Shown in pieces: positions 50,924 to 58,311 of a stretch of 64,000 nt of DNA (position 1 is its first letter; each line of letters starts with the position of its first letter). Source of the stretch: Chania fonticola_B (lineage in GTDB: Bacteria > Pseudomonadota > Gammaproteobacteria > Enterobacterales > Enterobacteriaceae); NCBI RefSeq assembly GCF_048537545.1, contig NZ_CP183218.1; one strand, written 5' to 3'. A program made the position numbers and the translations under genes. The notes beneath the pieces were generated by a model that saw nothing but the letters and a program-made list of their open reading frames with translations, did not search any database and had not been told where the DNA came from.

Positions 50924-51980
50924 TATGAAACTACCCAAGAATTTAACTTATCGCTGTAAAGGTAAATCCTTCTATTGGCGTAATCCGGCGACCAAAAAAG
51001 AAATATCACTAGGGCAGGTCGCGCGCAGGGATGCTATTGCGCAGGCGATCGAGGCCAATAATTACATGGAGCAGAGTTACGCCCCGGTCCTGTTGTTGGA
51101 AAAAATTAAGGGTACGCACGAATACACGCTGAATACCTGGCTGGAGCGGTACGACGTCATTTTCAAACGCCGTAAGCTATCCGAGAACACATACAAGGCT
51201 CGCAAGGGGCAGATCGCCATCGTCAGAGAGAAAATGGGCGCGCTTGTGCTGTCAAAAATCACGACACGCCATGTCGCCGATTTCCTCGAATTCTGGGTAG
51301 TTCAAGAAAAGCATACGATGGCCACCACCATGCGATCAGTGCTGTCTGACATTTTCCGCGAAGCGATTGTCGAAGGCCACATTGATACCAATCCGGTGAC
51401 ACCAACGCGAGCAGCCACGGCCACTGTAAAGCGTGAACGCCTGGAGCTAGACCAATACATTGCCATTCGTGAAGCGGCAGCAGCACTGCCCGCATGGTTT
51501 GGCCTTTCGATGGATCTTGCACTGATAACCGGCCAGCGCCGGGAAGACGTGGCACTCATCCGTTTCGAGCATATTGTTGATGGCCGGTTGCAGATCACCC
51601 AGGGTAAAACTGGGGCCATGATCTCCCTGCCTCTGGATTTAGAATTGCGCGTATTGGGGCTCAAACTGGAAACGGTTATTGAGCGATGCAGGCTCGCCAG
51701 CGCCACAGGCTTTATGGTTAGTTCCGGCATCAGGAAAAACAGCAAAGATGGATCGCTTAATCCAGATAGTTTGACCAAGAAATTTGTAGCGGCCAGGAAG
51801 CTGGCAGGAATAGTTCTTGAGGATTCGCCGCCGACGTTCCATGAGATCCGAAGCTTGGCCGGGCGACTGTATGAGAAGGAAAAAGGGAAGGAGTTTGCGA
51901 TGAAATTGCTGGGGCATAAGTCGGTAAAAATGACGGACAAATACCTCGATACAAGGGGGAAAGAATACGTGATGCTGTAA
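50898..51980 (+). CDS. int: Lambda-type tyrosine integrase
   Basis: A 360-residue integrase similar in layout to lambda Int: N-terminal arm-binding part (MKLPKNLTYRCKGKSFYWRNPATKKEISLG), core-binding domain, and catalytic residues R in TGQRREDVALI, K in QGKTGAM, HEIR, LGHKS and Y in TDKYLDTRG. It ends 77 bases from the attR core and is complete, so it may still act in trans or excise the remnant. Confidence 0.94.
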   Translation: MTRRKDGYDMKLPKNLTYRCKGKSFYWRNPATKKEISLGQVARRDAIAQAIEANNYMEQSYAPVLLLEKIKGTHEYTLNTWLERYDVIFKRRKLSENTYKARKGQIAIVREKMGALVLSKITTRHVADFLEFWVVQEKHTMATTMRSVLSDIFREAIVEGHIDTNPVTPTRAATATVKRERLELDQYIAIREAAAALPAWFGLSMDLALITGQRREDVALIRFEHIVDGRLQITQGKTGAMISLPLDLELRVLGLKLETVIERCRLASATGFMVSSGIRKNSKDGSLNPDSLTKKFVAARKLAGIVLEDSPPTFHEIRSLAGRLYEKEKGKEFAMKLLGHKSVKMTDKYLDTRGKEYVML

Positions 51981-52039
51981 AAGACCGAGTATAGAAATTC
52001 GAGTAAAATTCGAGTAAATTCGAGTTACACAAAATTAAT

Positions 52040-52082
52040 CGTTATAAATCAATAAGATAAAAAAAGACCGAGTACGATTCCT
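52040..52082. other. Prophage right attachment site (attR) in the sdsR terminator
   Basis: The 26-base core at 52057-52082 equals the attL core, with CGTTATAAATCA preceding it. It covers the 3' arm of the hairpin and the U run of the sdsR terminator, so the sRNA keeps its end after integration. Confidence 0.9.
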
Positions 52083-52163
52083 ATACTCGGTCTAGGGAAA
52101 GGGCTCTTGGGAGAGAGCCGTGCGCTAAAAGTTGGCATTTATGCAAGGTTTGTTCAACCGTGC
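52059..52163 (-). ncRNA. sdsR: SdsR (RyeB) small RNA
   Basis: On the minus strand the segment contains AATGCCAACTTTTAGCGCAC, then GGCTCTCTCCCAAGAGCC, and a terminator stem GACCGAGTA...TACTCGGTC with seven T. These blocks match E. coli SdsR almost base for base, and the gene lies before yebY as in E. coli. SdsR is a stationary-phase, Hfq-dependent RNA expressed from a sigma-S promoter. The 5' end near 52163 is set by similarity (GCACGG). The antisense partner SraC/RyeA, if present, would start in prophage DNA here. Confidence 0.93.
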
Positions 52164-52294
52164 ATTCTAAGAATAGTCCAAGGTGCCAGTTTTGCCAGCC
52201 CAGCGCACACAAGTGATAGTTACAAACAGAAATTAATTACGTACATCTCGTCACCACCCGTAAACTTTTGCATAAGTATCGGGTGGTTAGCTGA

Positions 52295-52636
52295 TTAGTC
52301 AGCACACAGTTTTTCTGCTCTTTCGCGGAAAGGTTGCACGCTCATTTTCTGGCCGGGGTGGTTTGCGTCATCCAGCAGGATCACATCCAGCGATTGAGCA
52401 CGCTGTTGCCCCGCTTTCACCTGTGCTTCTGCTGCTTCATTGAGCGGATACTGCATCAGGGTGCTGTTGTTGAGCACGAACAAGGCAGCCCCTTTGCGAC
52501 ATTGCAGCGTGACTTCCTCTTTGGTGAACGCCCACTGTTTGCCGTACTCCAGCTTAGTGACGTTAACCAGCTTATCTGCCGCCAGCGCGCTCGACGCCGT
52601 TGCCAGCAGCGCAATACCAAGAATTACAGATTTCAT
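52295..52636 (-). CDS. yebY: YebY-like exported protein (DUF2511)
   Basis: From ATG 52636 the product has 113 residues, the same as E. coli YebY: signal peptide ending in ALA (about residue 19), then DKLVNVTKLEYGKQWAF and two cysteines (LQCRKGAAL and EKLCAD). The reading frame is open to 52696 but the internal start fits the family. It lies in the conserved order copC-copD-yebY, pointing to a periplasmic copper-related role that has not been proven. Confidence 0.85.
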   Translation of the reverse strand: MKSVILGIALLATASSALAADKLVNVTKLEYGKQWAFTKEEVTLQCRKGAALFVLNNSTLMQYPLNEAAEAQVKAGQQRAQSLDVILLDDANHPGQKMSVQPFRERAEKLCAD

Positions 52637-52705
52637 GTTTTTGGCCTTAAGTTGCGATTTAAATCGATTTTCCCGCAGTTTGCGGGCATCCGGCAAGCCG
52701 CATTG

Positions 52706-53587
52706 TCATACCGGTGCATAGGTTGCAAATAAACTCACCAACAGCAGCACCGCTGCGCCCAACGCCACCTCAAGCCAACAGGCGATCACCAACCCGCGCT
52801 GTGCCAGATTGGGGGAGGTACGCATTGCGGGGACGATAACGTAACGGTTTGCCAATGCCACCATCACCATCAATGCCACCAGCCCGGCTTTAACTAACAA
52901 CAAGCGTTGATAGGCGGAATCGAGATCGACTGGCCAGCGGCCAAGGATGATCAGGCTGTTGATTATGCCCGTGACGATCACCAGCACCACGGCAACATGT
53001 CCCCAGCGGGAGAAACGGATCAGGGTGGCGATAGCATCACTACGCCACTGCGGTTGTGGCAAGTAGCGCAGGCAAAGCAACAACGGTAATAGGCTGCCGA
53101 ACCAGTAGCCTGCCGCTAACAGGTGCAAGGCGTGGTTAACGCGGTGTACAATCCCCAATATGCCCGCATGCATCGCCGCATGGCCGATAAACGCCATGTT
53201 GATCAGTAGCAGTGCCGAGCACAGCGCTAGCGCTTGCCCCCGCTTTGCCGCAGGCAACAGCAAGGCTAACAAGGCCAGCAGGGAAAAACTCAGATGCCAG
53301 CGCCAGGCCTCACCAAAGGTGGTGCCCAACACCGCCCACCATATGCTCAATTGCCAGGTATCCGCCCAGCCATCACCCATCAATCCGGCCTGAATGGCCA
53401 GCATCAGCAAGGCGGTTAATGCGGAGATCCAGGTCGAGGCGAGCAGCAGCGGGCGCAAATCGCGGGTGATTATCGGGGAGAGGCGCTGTGACGACAGGAC
53501 GGCGGTGAACAGGCTGACGCCAAACATCAGCATCACCGCCGTAAAGTGCACAAAGCGACACAGCACAAACAGGGTCGCCAGAGTCAT
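52706..53587 (-). CDS. copD: CopD-family copper homeostasis membrane protein (YebZ)
   Basis: A 293-residue protein with about eight membrane segments and conserved histidines (FVHFTAVMLMFG, NMAFIGHAAMHAG, RVNHALHLLAAGYWFG), as in CopD/YebZ. It works with CopC in moving copper across the inner membrane. It lies four bases after copC, so they form an operon with yebY. Confidence 0.9.
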   Translation of the reverse strand: MTLATLFVLCRFVHFTAVMLMFGVSLFTAVLSSQRLSPIITRDLRPLLLASTWISALTALLMLAIQAGLMGDGWADTWQLSIWWAVLGTTFGEAWRWHLSFSLLALLALLLPAAKRGQALALCSALLLINMAFIGHAAMHAGILGIVHRVNHALHLLAAGYWFGSLLPLLLCLRYLPQPQWRSDAIATLIRFSRWGHVAVVLVIVTGIINSLIILGRWPVDLDSAYQRLLLVKAGLVALMVMVALANRYVIVPAMRTSPNLAQRGLVIACWLEVALGAAVLLLVSLFATYAPV

Positions 53588-53590
53588 AGC

Positions 53591-53974
53591 TTAGTTAACG
53601 GTAAAGCTGTACTGACCTTTGGTTTTATGACCGTCAACGGAAACCACGTGCCAGCTGACCTGGTATTTCCCCGCAGCCAGTTCACTTTCAATCGGTACGT
53701 TAACCTGGGTGTTGTTGCTTGGATCCAGATCCAGCTTGCCGGTTTTAACCACGGCGTTATCTGGGCCGGTCACTTTCACACCGCTGAAGTTAGGCTCAAT
53801 GCCTTCGGAGAAATTCAGCGTCAGCACTTTTGGCGCGGAGCTGACGGTGGCGTCTGCCGCCGGAGTCTGTACTTTCAGGTGGGCATGCGCCAACGCCTGC
53901 TGAGAAGACAAGCCGACAAACAGTACAAAAATGGTGGAAAGCAGGCGATAGGATGAACGAATTTTAGCGATCAC
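53591..53974 (-). CDS. copC: CopC-domain periplasmic copper-binding protein (YobA)
   Basis: From GTG 53974 (AAGGACTCCTCC before it) the product has 127 residues: a signal peptide ending ALA, then the mature start HAHLKVQTPAADA, whose first histidine is the classic Cu(II) ligand, and a C-terminal WHVVSVDGHKTKG motif. This is CopC/YobA. The TTG at 53992 would add six residues. First gene of the copC-copD-yebY operon. Confidence 0.9.
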   Translation of the reverse strand: MIAKIRSSYRLLSTIFVLFVGLSSQQALAHAHLKVQTPAADATVSSAPKVLTLNFSEGIEPNFSGVKVTGPDNAVVKTGKLDLDPSNNTQVNVPIESELAAGKYQVSWHVVSVDGHKTKGQYSFTVN

Positions 53975-54242
53975 GGAGGAGTCCTTTATCAATTATGTAG
54001 GTGATAAGGGCCAAGACCGGTTACGCGGAGCGATGTTTCCGCAGCCTCAACCCTCCACTGTGATTGCGCCACGGGTAAACAGCAGAAGGAGTGGGTAACT
54101 CACTGTTATAACTCTCTACCTCCCGGTAGCGTATCGCGTTAAATCATAACGACGGTGAATCGGCAAGTCGAGCACATCACTGATATTTTGCGATCTGGCA
54201 GCACGTATCGCTATAGCAGTTCGATAAACGCAGGGCAAAAAA

Positions 54243-54272
54243 AACCGCGTACGGTGAAAAGTACGCGGTTTT
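54243..54272 (-). terminator. Terminator after ftnA
   Basis: AACCGCGTAC and GTACGCGGTT make a perfect 10-base stem with an eight-base loop. On the minus strand it is followed by TTTTTT, and it lies about 25 bases after the ftnA stop. Confidence 0.9.
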
Positions 54273-54296
54273 CAGATTGATGACAAAAGCGGGTTA

Positions 54297-54815
54297 TCAG
54301 GCCTGGCCGTTACCGCTTACTGCCTCAGCACCCATTCTCTTCAGATCTTTATCAATGAAGAACAGTGCCTTGCCGCTGTTGCCTACCAGCGCCAACTTGT
54401 CCAGAACGGATTTGAACAGTTTCTCTTCTTCGTGCTGTTCGGCAACGTACCATTGCAGGAAGTTGAAGGTTGAGTAGTCTTGTGTGGTCATAGCCACGTG
54501 CGCCAGCTCATTGATTTGACGAGTGATCAGTTGCTCATGCTCGTAAGTCTGCTGGAAAACGTCCGCCAGTGATTCAAACTCTACCGGGGGTGCAGAAATG
54601 CTGCCAATCAGTGGCAATGCCCCGGTATCACTGAGGTAATCGAACAGACGCTGCATATGCTGCATCTCTTCGCGTGAATGTTCTTTGAGGAATGCGGCAG
54701 CCCCTTCGAAGCCTTTATCACTGCACCAGGCGCTCATTTGCAAATACAAATTGGCGGAATAGAATTCCAGATTCAGTTGCTCATTCAGTTTCGTGGTCAT
54801 TGCTTGCGTTAGCAT
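54297..54815 (-). CDS. ftnA: Non-haem ferritin FtnA
   Basis: A 172-residue ferritin. The ferroxidase ligands are visible as NLEFYSANLYLQM, HSREEMQHMQRLF and YVAEQHEEEKLF in the four-helix bundle. It stores iron in the cytoplasm. E. coli FtnA has 165 residues; the C-terminal tail here (AVSGNGQA) is slightly longer. A Fur-like box lies about 160 bases upstream, in A+T-rich DNA, resembling the Fur-activated ftnA control known in E. coli. Confidence 0.94.
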   Translation of the reverse strand: MLTQAMTTKLNEQLNLEFYSANLYLQMSAWCSDKGFEGAAAFLKEHSREEMQHMQRLFDYLSDTGALPLIGSISAPPVEFESLADVFQQTYEHEQLITRQINELAHVAMTTQDYSTFNFLQWYVAEQHEEEKLFKSVLDKLALVGNSGKALFFIDKDLKRMGAEAVSGNGQA

Positions 54816-54972
54816 GAGGATCCCTATTATTTTTGCAGGTCATAAACTTAATTGACCGCATTATGCCTTGATTAACACAAAATAAAAACACTTGATTTAC
54901 ATTCATTTATTTAAATGCATATTTGCACATAAAATCAATTAGTTATGAAAAGCACCAAATTTAACATTAAAT

Positions 54973-54991
54973 TATTATGATAATCATTTTC
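54973..54991. promoter_or_regulatory. Fur-like box upstream of ftnA
   Basis: TATTATGATAATCATTTTC matches the 19-base Fur consensus at 16 positions. It lies in the A+T-rich 390-base gap between divergent ftnA and holE; besides this site and the two promoters I see nothing else in that gap. Confidence 0.65.
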
Positions 54992-55204
54992 ATCTTTATA
55001 TTTGCAGGAAGACGAATCATTCTTATTTAACAAAATACACCAACGTCATTAGGCTTAAACATTATACCACCCTGTTTTTTGTAATGACTCTATACTCAGA
55101 GTCTGAAGATGATAGGGATATGTAGGCTTGAGAAACTTGCCAAGCGCGGCACGGTAGATTACCTTCTGCGCTGAGTTGCCGTTACACACAAGAAGGAGGA
55201 TCCC

Positions 55205-55435
55205 ATGGGTTACAATCTGGCAGAACTTTCCAAAGACGAAATGGATAAGGTGAACGTTGATCTGGCCGCGTCTGGAGTGGCATTCAAGGAACGCTACAAT
55301 ATGCCGGTGATCCCTGAGATGGTGGAACGTGAGCAGCCAAAGCATCTGCAGGACTACTTCCGCGAGCGTGTGATGCACTATCGCGTCGAATCACACAAAT
55401 TCTCTCGCCTGCCTTACGAGCCTAAAATGAAGTAA
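55205..55435 (+). CDS. holE: DNA polymerase III theta subunit HolE
   Basis: A 76-residue protein matching HolE along its length (MGYNLAELSKDEMDKVNVDLAASG, RYNMPVIPEMVEREQP). Theta binds and stabilises the proofreading subunit epsilon. AAGGAGGATCCC precedes ATG 55205. Its 3' end is followed directly by the repeat element at 55439. Confidence 0.95.
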   Translation: MGYNLAELSKDEMDKVNVDLAASGVAFKERYNMPVIPEMVEREQPKHLQDYFRERVMHYRVESHKFSRLPYEPKMK

Positions 55436-55438
55436 TGA

Positions 55439-55694
55439 CCCCTCACCCTAACCCTCTCCCACAGGGAGAGGGAACCGATCGAGTGTGTTTAAAATTTCTC
55501 GCGACTCACCTTGGATCAGGAGGCGATCGATTTTGCTAAAGTTACCGATTTACCTCCAAATGGGGGACCGATCGAGTGTGTTTACAATTTCTCGCGACTC
55601 ACCTTGGGTCAGGAGGCGATCGATTTTGCTAAAGTTACCGATTTACCTCCAATAACGTCTCCCTCTCCCTATGGGAGAGGGTTGGGGTGAGGGG
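55439..55694. repeat. 256-bp inverted-repeat element between holE and pip
   Basis: The outer arms CCCTCACCCTAACCCTCTCC and GGAGAGGGTTGGGGTGAGGG are complementary, with short local hairpins (CCCACAGGG, CCCTATGGG) at their inner ends. The interior is two tandem 93-base units (55474-55652). The right arm lies inside the pip reading frame. The family also appears at 36558-36708. Confidence 0.75.
55474..55652. repeat. Tandem duplication, 93-base period
   Basis: Unit 1 (55474-55566) and unit 2 (55567-55652) start ACCGATCGAGTGTGTTTA and end TTACCTCCAA. Over the shared 86 bases I see two differences, so the duplication is recent or homogenised. Neither unit has an obvious ORF. Confidence 0.85.
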
Positions 55695-56641
55695 CCAGCA
55701 AAACGGTCGGTAGCCAGCATCAGCTGGTGCAAAATACCCGGTTCATCCGTGGAGTGCCCTGCCCCTTCGACAATATGCAGTTCAGCCTCAGGCCAAGCCT
55801 TGGCCAGATCCCAGGCGTTTTGCACCTGGCAGGCCATATCGTAACGGCCATGGACGATCACTGCAGGAATATGACGTATCAGCGGGACGTTGCTCAGCAG
55901 TTGGTCATCGCTGTCGAGAAAGCCCTGATGGCTAAAGTAGTGGTTCTCAATACGAGCAAAGGCCAGCGCGAAATCGTCTTCGCCAAAGGAGGCGGAAGCA
56001 CCGCTTGGCAATAGCGTTACCGTTTCCCCTTCCCACACGCTCCACAGTTTGGCAGCCTCAAGCTGCACTTGCAGATCCGGTGAAGTCAGGCGTTGACGGT
56101 AGGCAGTAATCACGTCCTTGCGTTCTTCCTCCGAAAGGATAGACAGCACCCGCTCCCATTTATCCGGGAAGAAGCGGGAAGCGCCGTCTTGATAATACCA
56201 ACTCAGTTCCTGCTTACGCAGCGTGAAGATCCCCCGCAGTACCATCTCACTGACGCGTTGCGGATGCGTCTGTGCATAGGCCAACGCCAGCGTGGACCCC
56301 CAGGAGCCACCAAAGACCAGCCACTGGTCCACTCCGGCCATGACACGCAGTCTTTCGAGATCGTCGACCAGATGCCAGGTGGTGTTATTGTCCAGGCTGG
56401 CATGCGGTTTGGAACGGCCACAGCCGCGCTGATCGAACAACAAAACCTTATAGCGTTGCGGGTCGAACAGCTGGCGATGATAAGGTGCGCTACCACCGCC
56501 AGGCCCACCGTGGATAAAGACCGCAGGCTTACCGTTTGGATTGCCGCTCAGCTCCCAGTAGATCCGGTGCCCATCTCCAGTATCCAGCCAACCGCTGTCA
56601 TAGGCGGATAATGGCGGGTACAAACCTCGTAATTGTTCCAT
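55643..56641 (-). CDS. pip: Proline iminopeptidase with repeat-derived C-terminal tail
   Basis: An alpha/beta hydrolase of 332 residues with oxyanion motif HGGPGGGS, nucleophile GGSWGS, and the late aspartate and histidine in HGRYDMACQ and GAGHSTDEPG. It removes N-terminal proline from peptides in the cytoplasm. Family members end near MLATDRFA (about 315 residues); here the frame continues through PSPQPSPIGRGRRYWR, encoded by the arm of the intergenic repeat and the end of its tandem unit. The fold should be intact. Confidence 0.92.
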   Translation of the reverse strand: MEQLRGLYPPLSAYDSGWLDTGDGHRIYWELSGNPNGKPAVFIHGGPGGGSAPYHRQLFDPQRYKVLLFDQRGCGRSKPHASLDNNTTWHLVDDLERLRVMAGVDQWLVFGGSWGSTLALAYAQTHPQRVSEMVLRGIFTLRKQELSWYYQDGASRFFPDKWERVLSILSEEERKDVITAYRQRLTSPDLQVQLEAAKLWSVWEGETVTLLPSGASASFGEDDFALAFARIENHYFSHQGFLDSDDQLLSNVPLIRHIPAVIVHGRYDMACQVQNAWDLAKAWPEAELHIVEGAGHSTDEPGILHQLMLATDRFAGPSPQPSPIGRGRRYWR

Positions 56642-56753
56642 GGCGCGTACGTCTCTCTGTGAGTGATACCTTCATCAAAGCCGAAGCCGCTCATCAGGTC
56701 AACGGTAAAACGCGAAAACCTCCACCTATACCAACATGTTAGTGCGCGTTTGC

Positions 56754-57191
56754 TTAAAATGAAGTCGACTTGCTTTTACGCATATGGGGTTCGCGCATTT
56801 CTTGTGCGGTTTTGGCTTCAATACTCAGCTCTGCCGTGGGGCGCAATAACAGGCGTGGCAGGCCGATAGGCTCACCCGTTTCAAGGCAATAACCGAAATC
56901 ACCGGTTTCCAGGCGCTGCAGGGCGGCGGCCATCTTGGGCAGCAGGCGGGTTTCCCGATCCAATTGGCGGAACAGCAGGCGCAGATCTTCTTCGCGCGCG
57001 GCTTTATCCGCTTCGTCACCACTGATATCGCCGCTGTCGATATCACGTTTCAGCACGTCGATGTGCTGCCAGAGTTTTTGTTGCTCGTCCAATAGGCGTT
57101 GGCGGAAAAACGCCCGCTGCTCCGTATTCATGTAATCAGATTCTGGCATCGCCAGCAGTTGTTGCTCGCTTAATAATGTCATGACTGTCAT
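56754..57191 (-). CDS. dksA2: DksA-family RNA polymerase regulator lacking the zinc site (DksA2-like)
   Basis: A 145-residue protein from ATG 57191 (GGAGTGTGCC before it). The coiled-coil region and the end TGDFGYCLETGEPIGLPRLL follow DksA, but of the four zinc cysteines only one remains (C102; the others are T105, S123 and A126). Pseudomonas DksA2, which replaces DksA when zinc is scarce and is under Zur control, is the known precedent. A Zur-box-like palindrome lies 20 bases upstream here. It should bind the RNA polymerase secondary channel with ppGpp. Confidence 0.82.
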   Translation of the reverse strand: MTVMTLLSEQQLLAMPESDYMNTEQRAFFRQRLLDEQQKLWQHIDVLKRDIDSGDISGDEADKAAREEDLRLLFRQLDRETRLLPKMAAALQRLETGDFGYCLETGEPIGLPRLLLRPTAELSIEAKTAQEMREPHMRKSKSTSF

Positions 57192-57210
57192 GGCACACTC
57201 CGTGTACATA

Positions 57211-57233
57211 AGTTTGTTACATTATAACATTTT
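57211..57233 (-). promoter_or_regulatory. Zur-box-like palindrome upstream of the DksA2-like gene
   Basis: The core TGTTACATTATAACATTT (57215-57232) matches the enterobacterial Zur consensus core TGTTATAWTATAACATTT at 17 of 18 positions. It lies directly before the start region, so zinc-dependent repression is expected. Confidence 0.7.
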
Positions 57234-57376
57234 TAACACATAAAGGTTAATAATAAATAATCATTGGATAAACAAGGCGTTGACGTTTCCATACCCTTTG
57301 CTGCTTGCATATGATGGTCGCTAGGGGGTTAATGGTCCGGCAAGCCACCCAACCATAGGTTAACCAAGAGGCCATC

Positions 57377-57493
57377 ATGAGTAAGGGAATGGACAGCAAG
57401 AAAAATGCGAAGAAGAAGCCGTTGAAAACCCCAGCCGAGAAAAAAGCGGAGAAACGTTCCAAAAAAGGACAGGCGTCTACATCTGGTGAGTAA
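57377..57493 (+). CDS. Small lysine-rich protein (38 residues)
   Basis: ATG 57377, six bases after GAGG, opens a 38-residue frame with 15 lysines or so (MSKGMDSKKNAKKKPLKTPA, then EKKAEKRSKKGQ). A strong terminator follows 21 bases after the stop, which supports a true transcription unit. The very basic composition suggests nucleic-acid or ribosome binding; unproven. Confidence 0.6.
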   Translation: MSKGMDSKKNAKKKPLKTPAEKKAEKRSKKGQASTSGE

Positions 57494-57513
57494 ATCAGTT
57501 TCTGACCGTAGTT

Positions 57514-57536
57514 AAACCCGCCGAGGCGGGTTTTTT
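57514..57536 (+). terminator. Terminator after the lysine-rich small gene
   Basis: AACCCGCC-GA-GGCGGGTT forms an eight-base stem followed by TTTT. Confidence 0.88.
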
Positions 57537-57612
57537 GTTGCCTGCGAAAAGACAGGTTGGCATCGCAACCCCATATCGTTAAGCTAGGCAGTAGCCTTTA
57601 GCTGGGAACATC

Positions 57613-58281
57613 ATGATGTTACGTGTAATCGATACTGAAACCTGTGGGCTAGACGGCGGCGTAGTGGAAGTCGCTTCCGTTGACGTGATCGACGGGCAAA
57701 TCACTAATCCGATGAGCGACCTGATCAGCCCAGACCGGCCTATCGGCCTGGACGCCATGGCCATTCACCACATCACCGAGCAGATGGTTGAGGGCAAGCC
57801 GCGTATCGCCGTCGCCATTGGGCGTTATCAGGGCAGCCAATATTATGTTGCGCACAACGCCGCCTTTGATCGGGCCATGCTGCCGGAAATGAACGGTGCC
57901 TGGATTTGTACCCTCAAGCTGGCACGTACGCTCTACCCAGACATTAAATATGGTAATCAATACCTGCGCTATGCGCTGAATCTGGATGTACAACTGCCGC
58001 AGGATACCGCGCTTTATCCACACCGCGCACTGTACGACTGCTACGTCACCGCCGCACTGCTGCAACGCATTGTGCAAGACTCCGGTTGGACGCCAGAACA
58101 GATGCTGGAAATCACCGAGCAGCCGGTATTGTTGAAAAAATTCAAGTTTGGCAAATATCGTGGGCAATCTATTGAGCAGGTTGCGCTGGACGATCCTGGC
58201 TATCTGCGTTGGATGCTGAAATCCATCGACGATCTCAGCCCGGATATGAAGCACACGTTGAAATACTATCTGTTGGGTTAA
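57613..58281 (+). CDS. exoX: Exodeoxyribonuclease X
   Basis: A 222-residue DnaQ-family 3'-5' exonuclease: RVIDTETCGLDGG (Exo I), AHNAAFDRAMLP (Exo II) and HRALYDCYVTA (Exo III, DEDDh), followed by a C-terminal KFKFGKYRGQSIEQVALDDPGYLRW part as in ExoX. It acts in mismatch repair and single-strand degradation. ATG 57616 is an alternative start. Position between holE and ptrB fits E. coli order. Confidence 0.93.
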   Translation: MMLRVIDTETCGLDGGVVEVASVDVIDGQITNPMSDLISPDRPIGLDAMAIHHITEQMVEGKPRIAVAIGRYQGSQYYVAHNAAFDRAMLPEMNGAWICTLKLARTLYPDIKYGNQYLRYALNLDVQLPQDTALYPHRALYDCYVTAALLQRIVQDSGWTPEQMLEITEQPVLLKKFKFGKYRGQSIEQVALDDPGYLRWMLKSIDDLSPDMKHTLKYYLLG

Positions 58282-58311
58282 TCAGGCGGGCAGTCTCCTG
58301 CCCGCGATGAT

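Larger units (their letters stand above)
36752..52082. mobile_element. Degraded prophage integrated at the sdsR terminator (15.3 kb)
   Basis: It is bounded by a 26-base direct repeat and carries a lambda-type integrase next to attR. Late genes point leftwards: Q-like DUF1133, holins, endolysin, baseplate, fibre and tailspike genes of a contractile-tailed phage. No terminase, portal, capsid, sheath, tube, tape-measure, repressor or replication genes are present. Chimeric frames at about 45230 and 41200 and a headless gene at 50137 mark three deletion joints. It cannot form particles by itself. Cargo genes (HNH at 46.3 kb, TPR/HEPN at 43.2 kb) are intact. Confidence 0.92.

Noticed and set aside
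36752..52082. Prophage as a functional tailocin (phage-tail bacteriocin)
   Set aside because: Sheath, tube and tape-measure genes are missing and the baseplate J gene and endolysin are truncated.
52107..52298. 63-codon plus-strand frame
   Set aside because: It overlaps sdsR in antisense and has no ribosome site or recognisable product.
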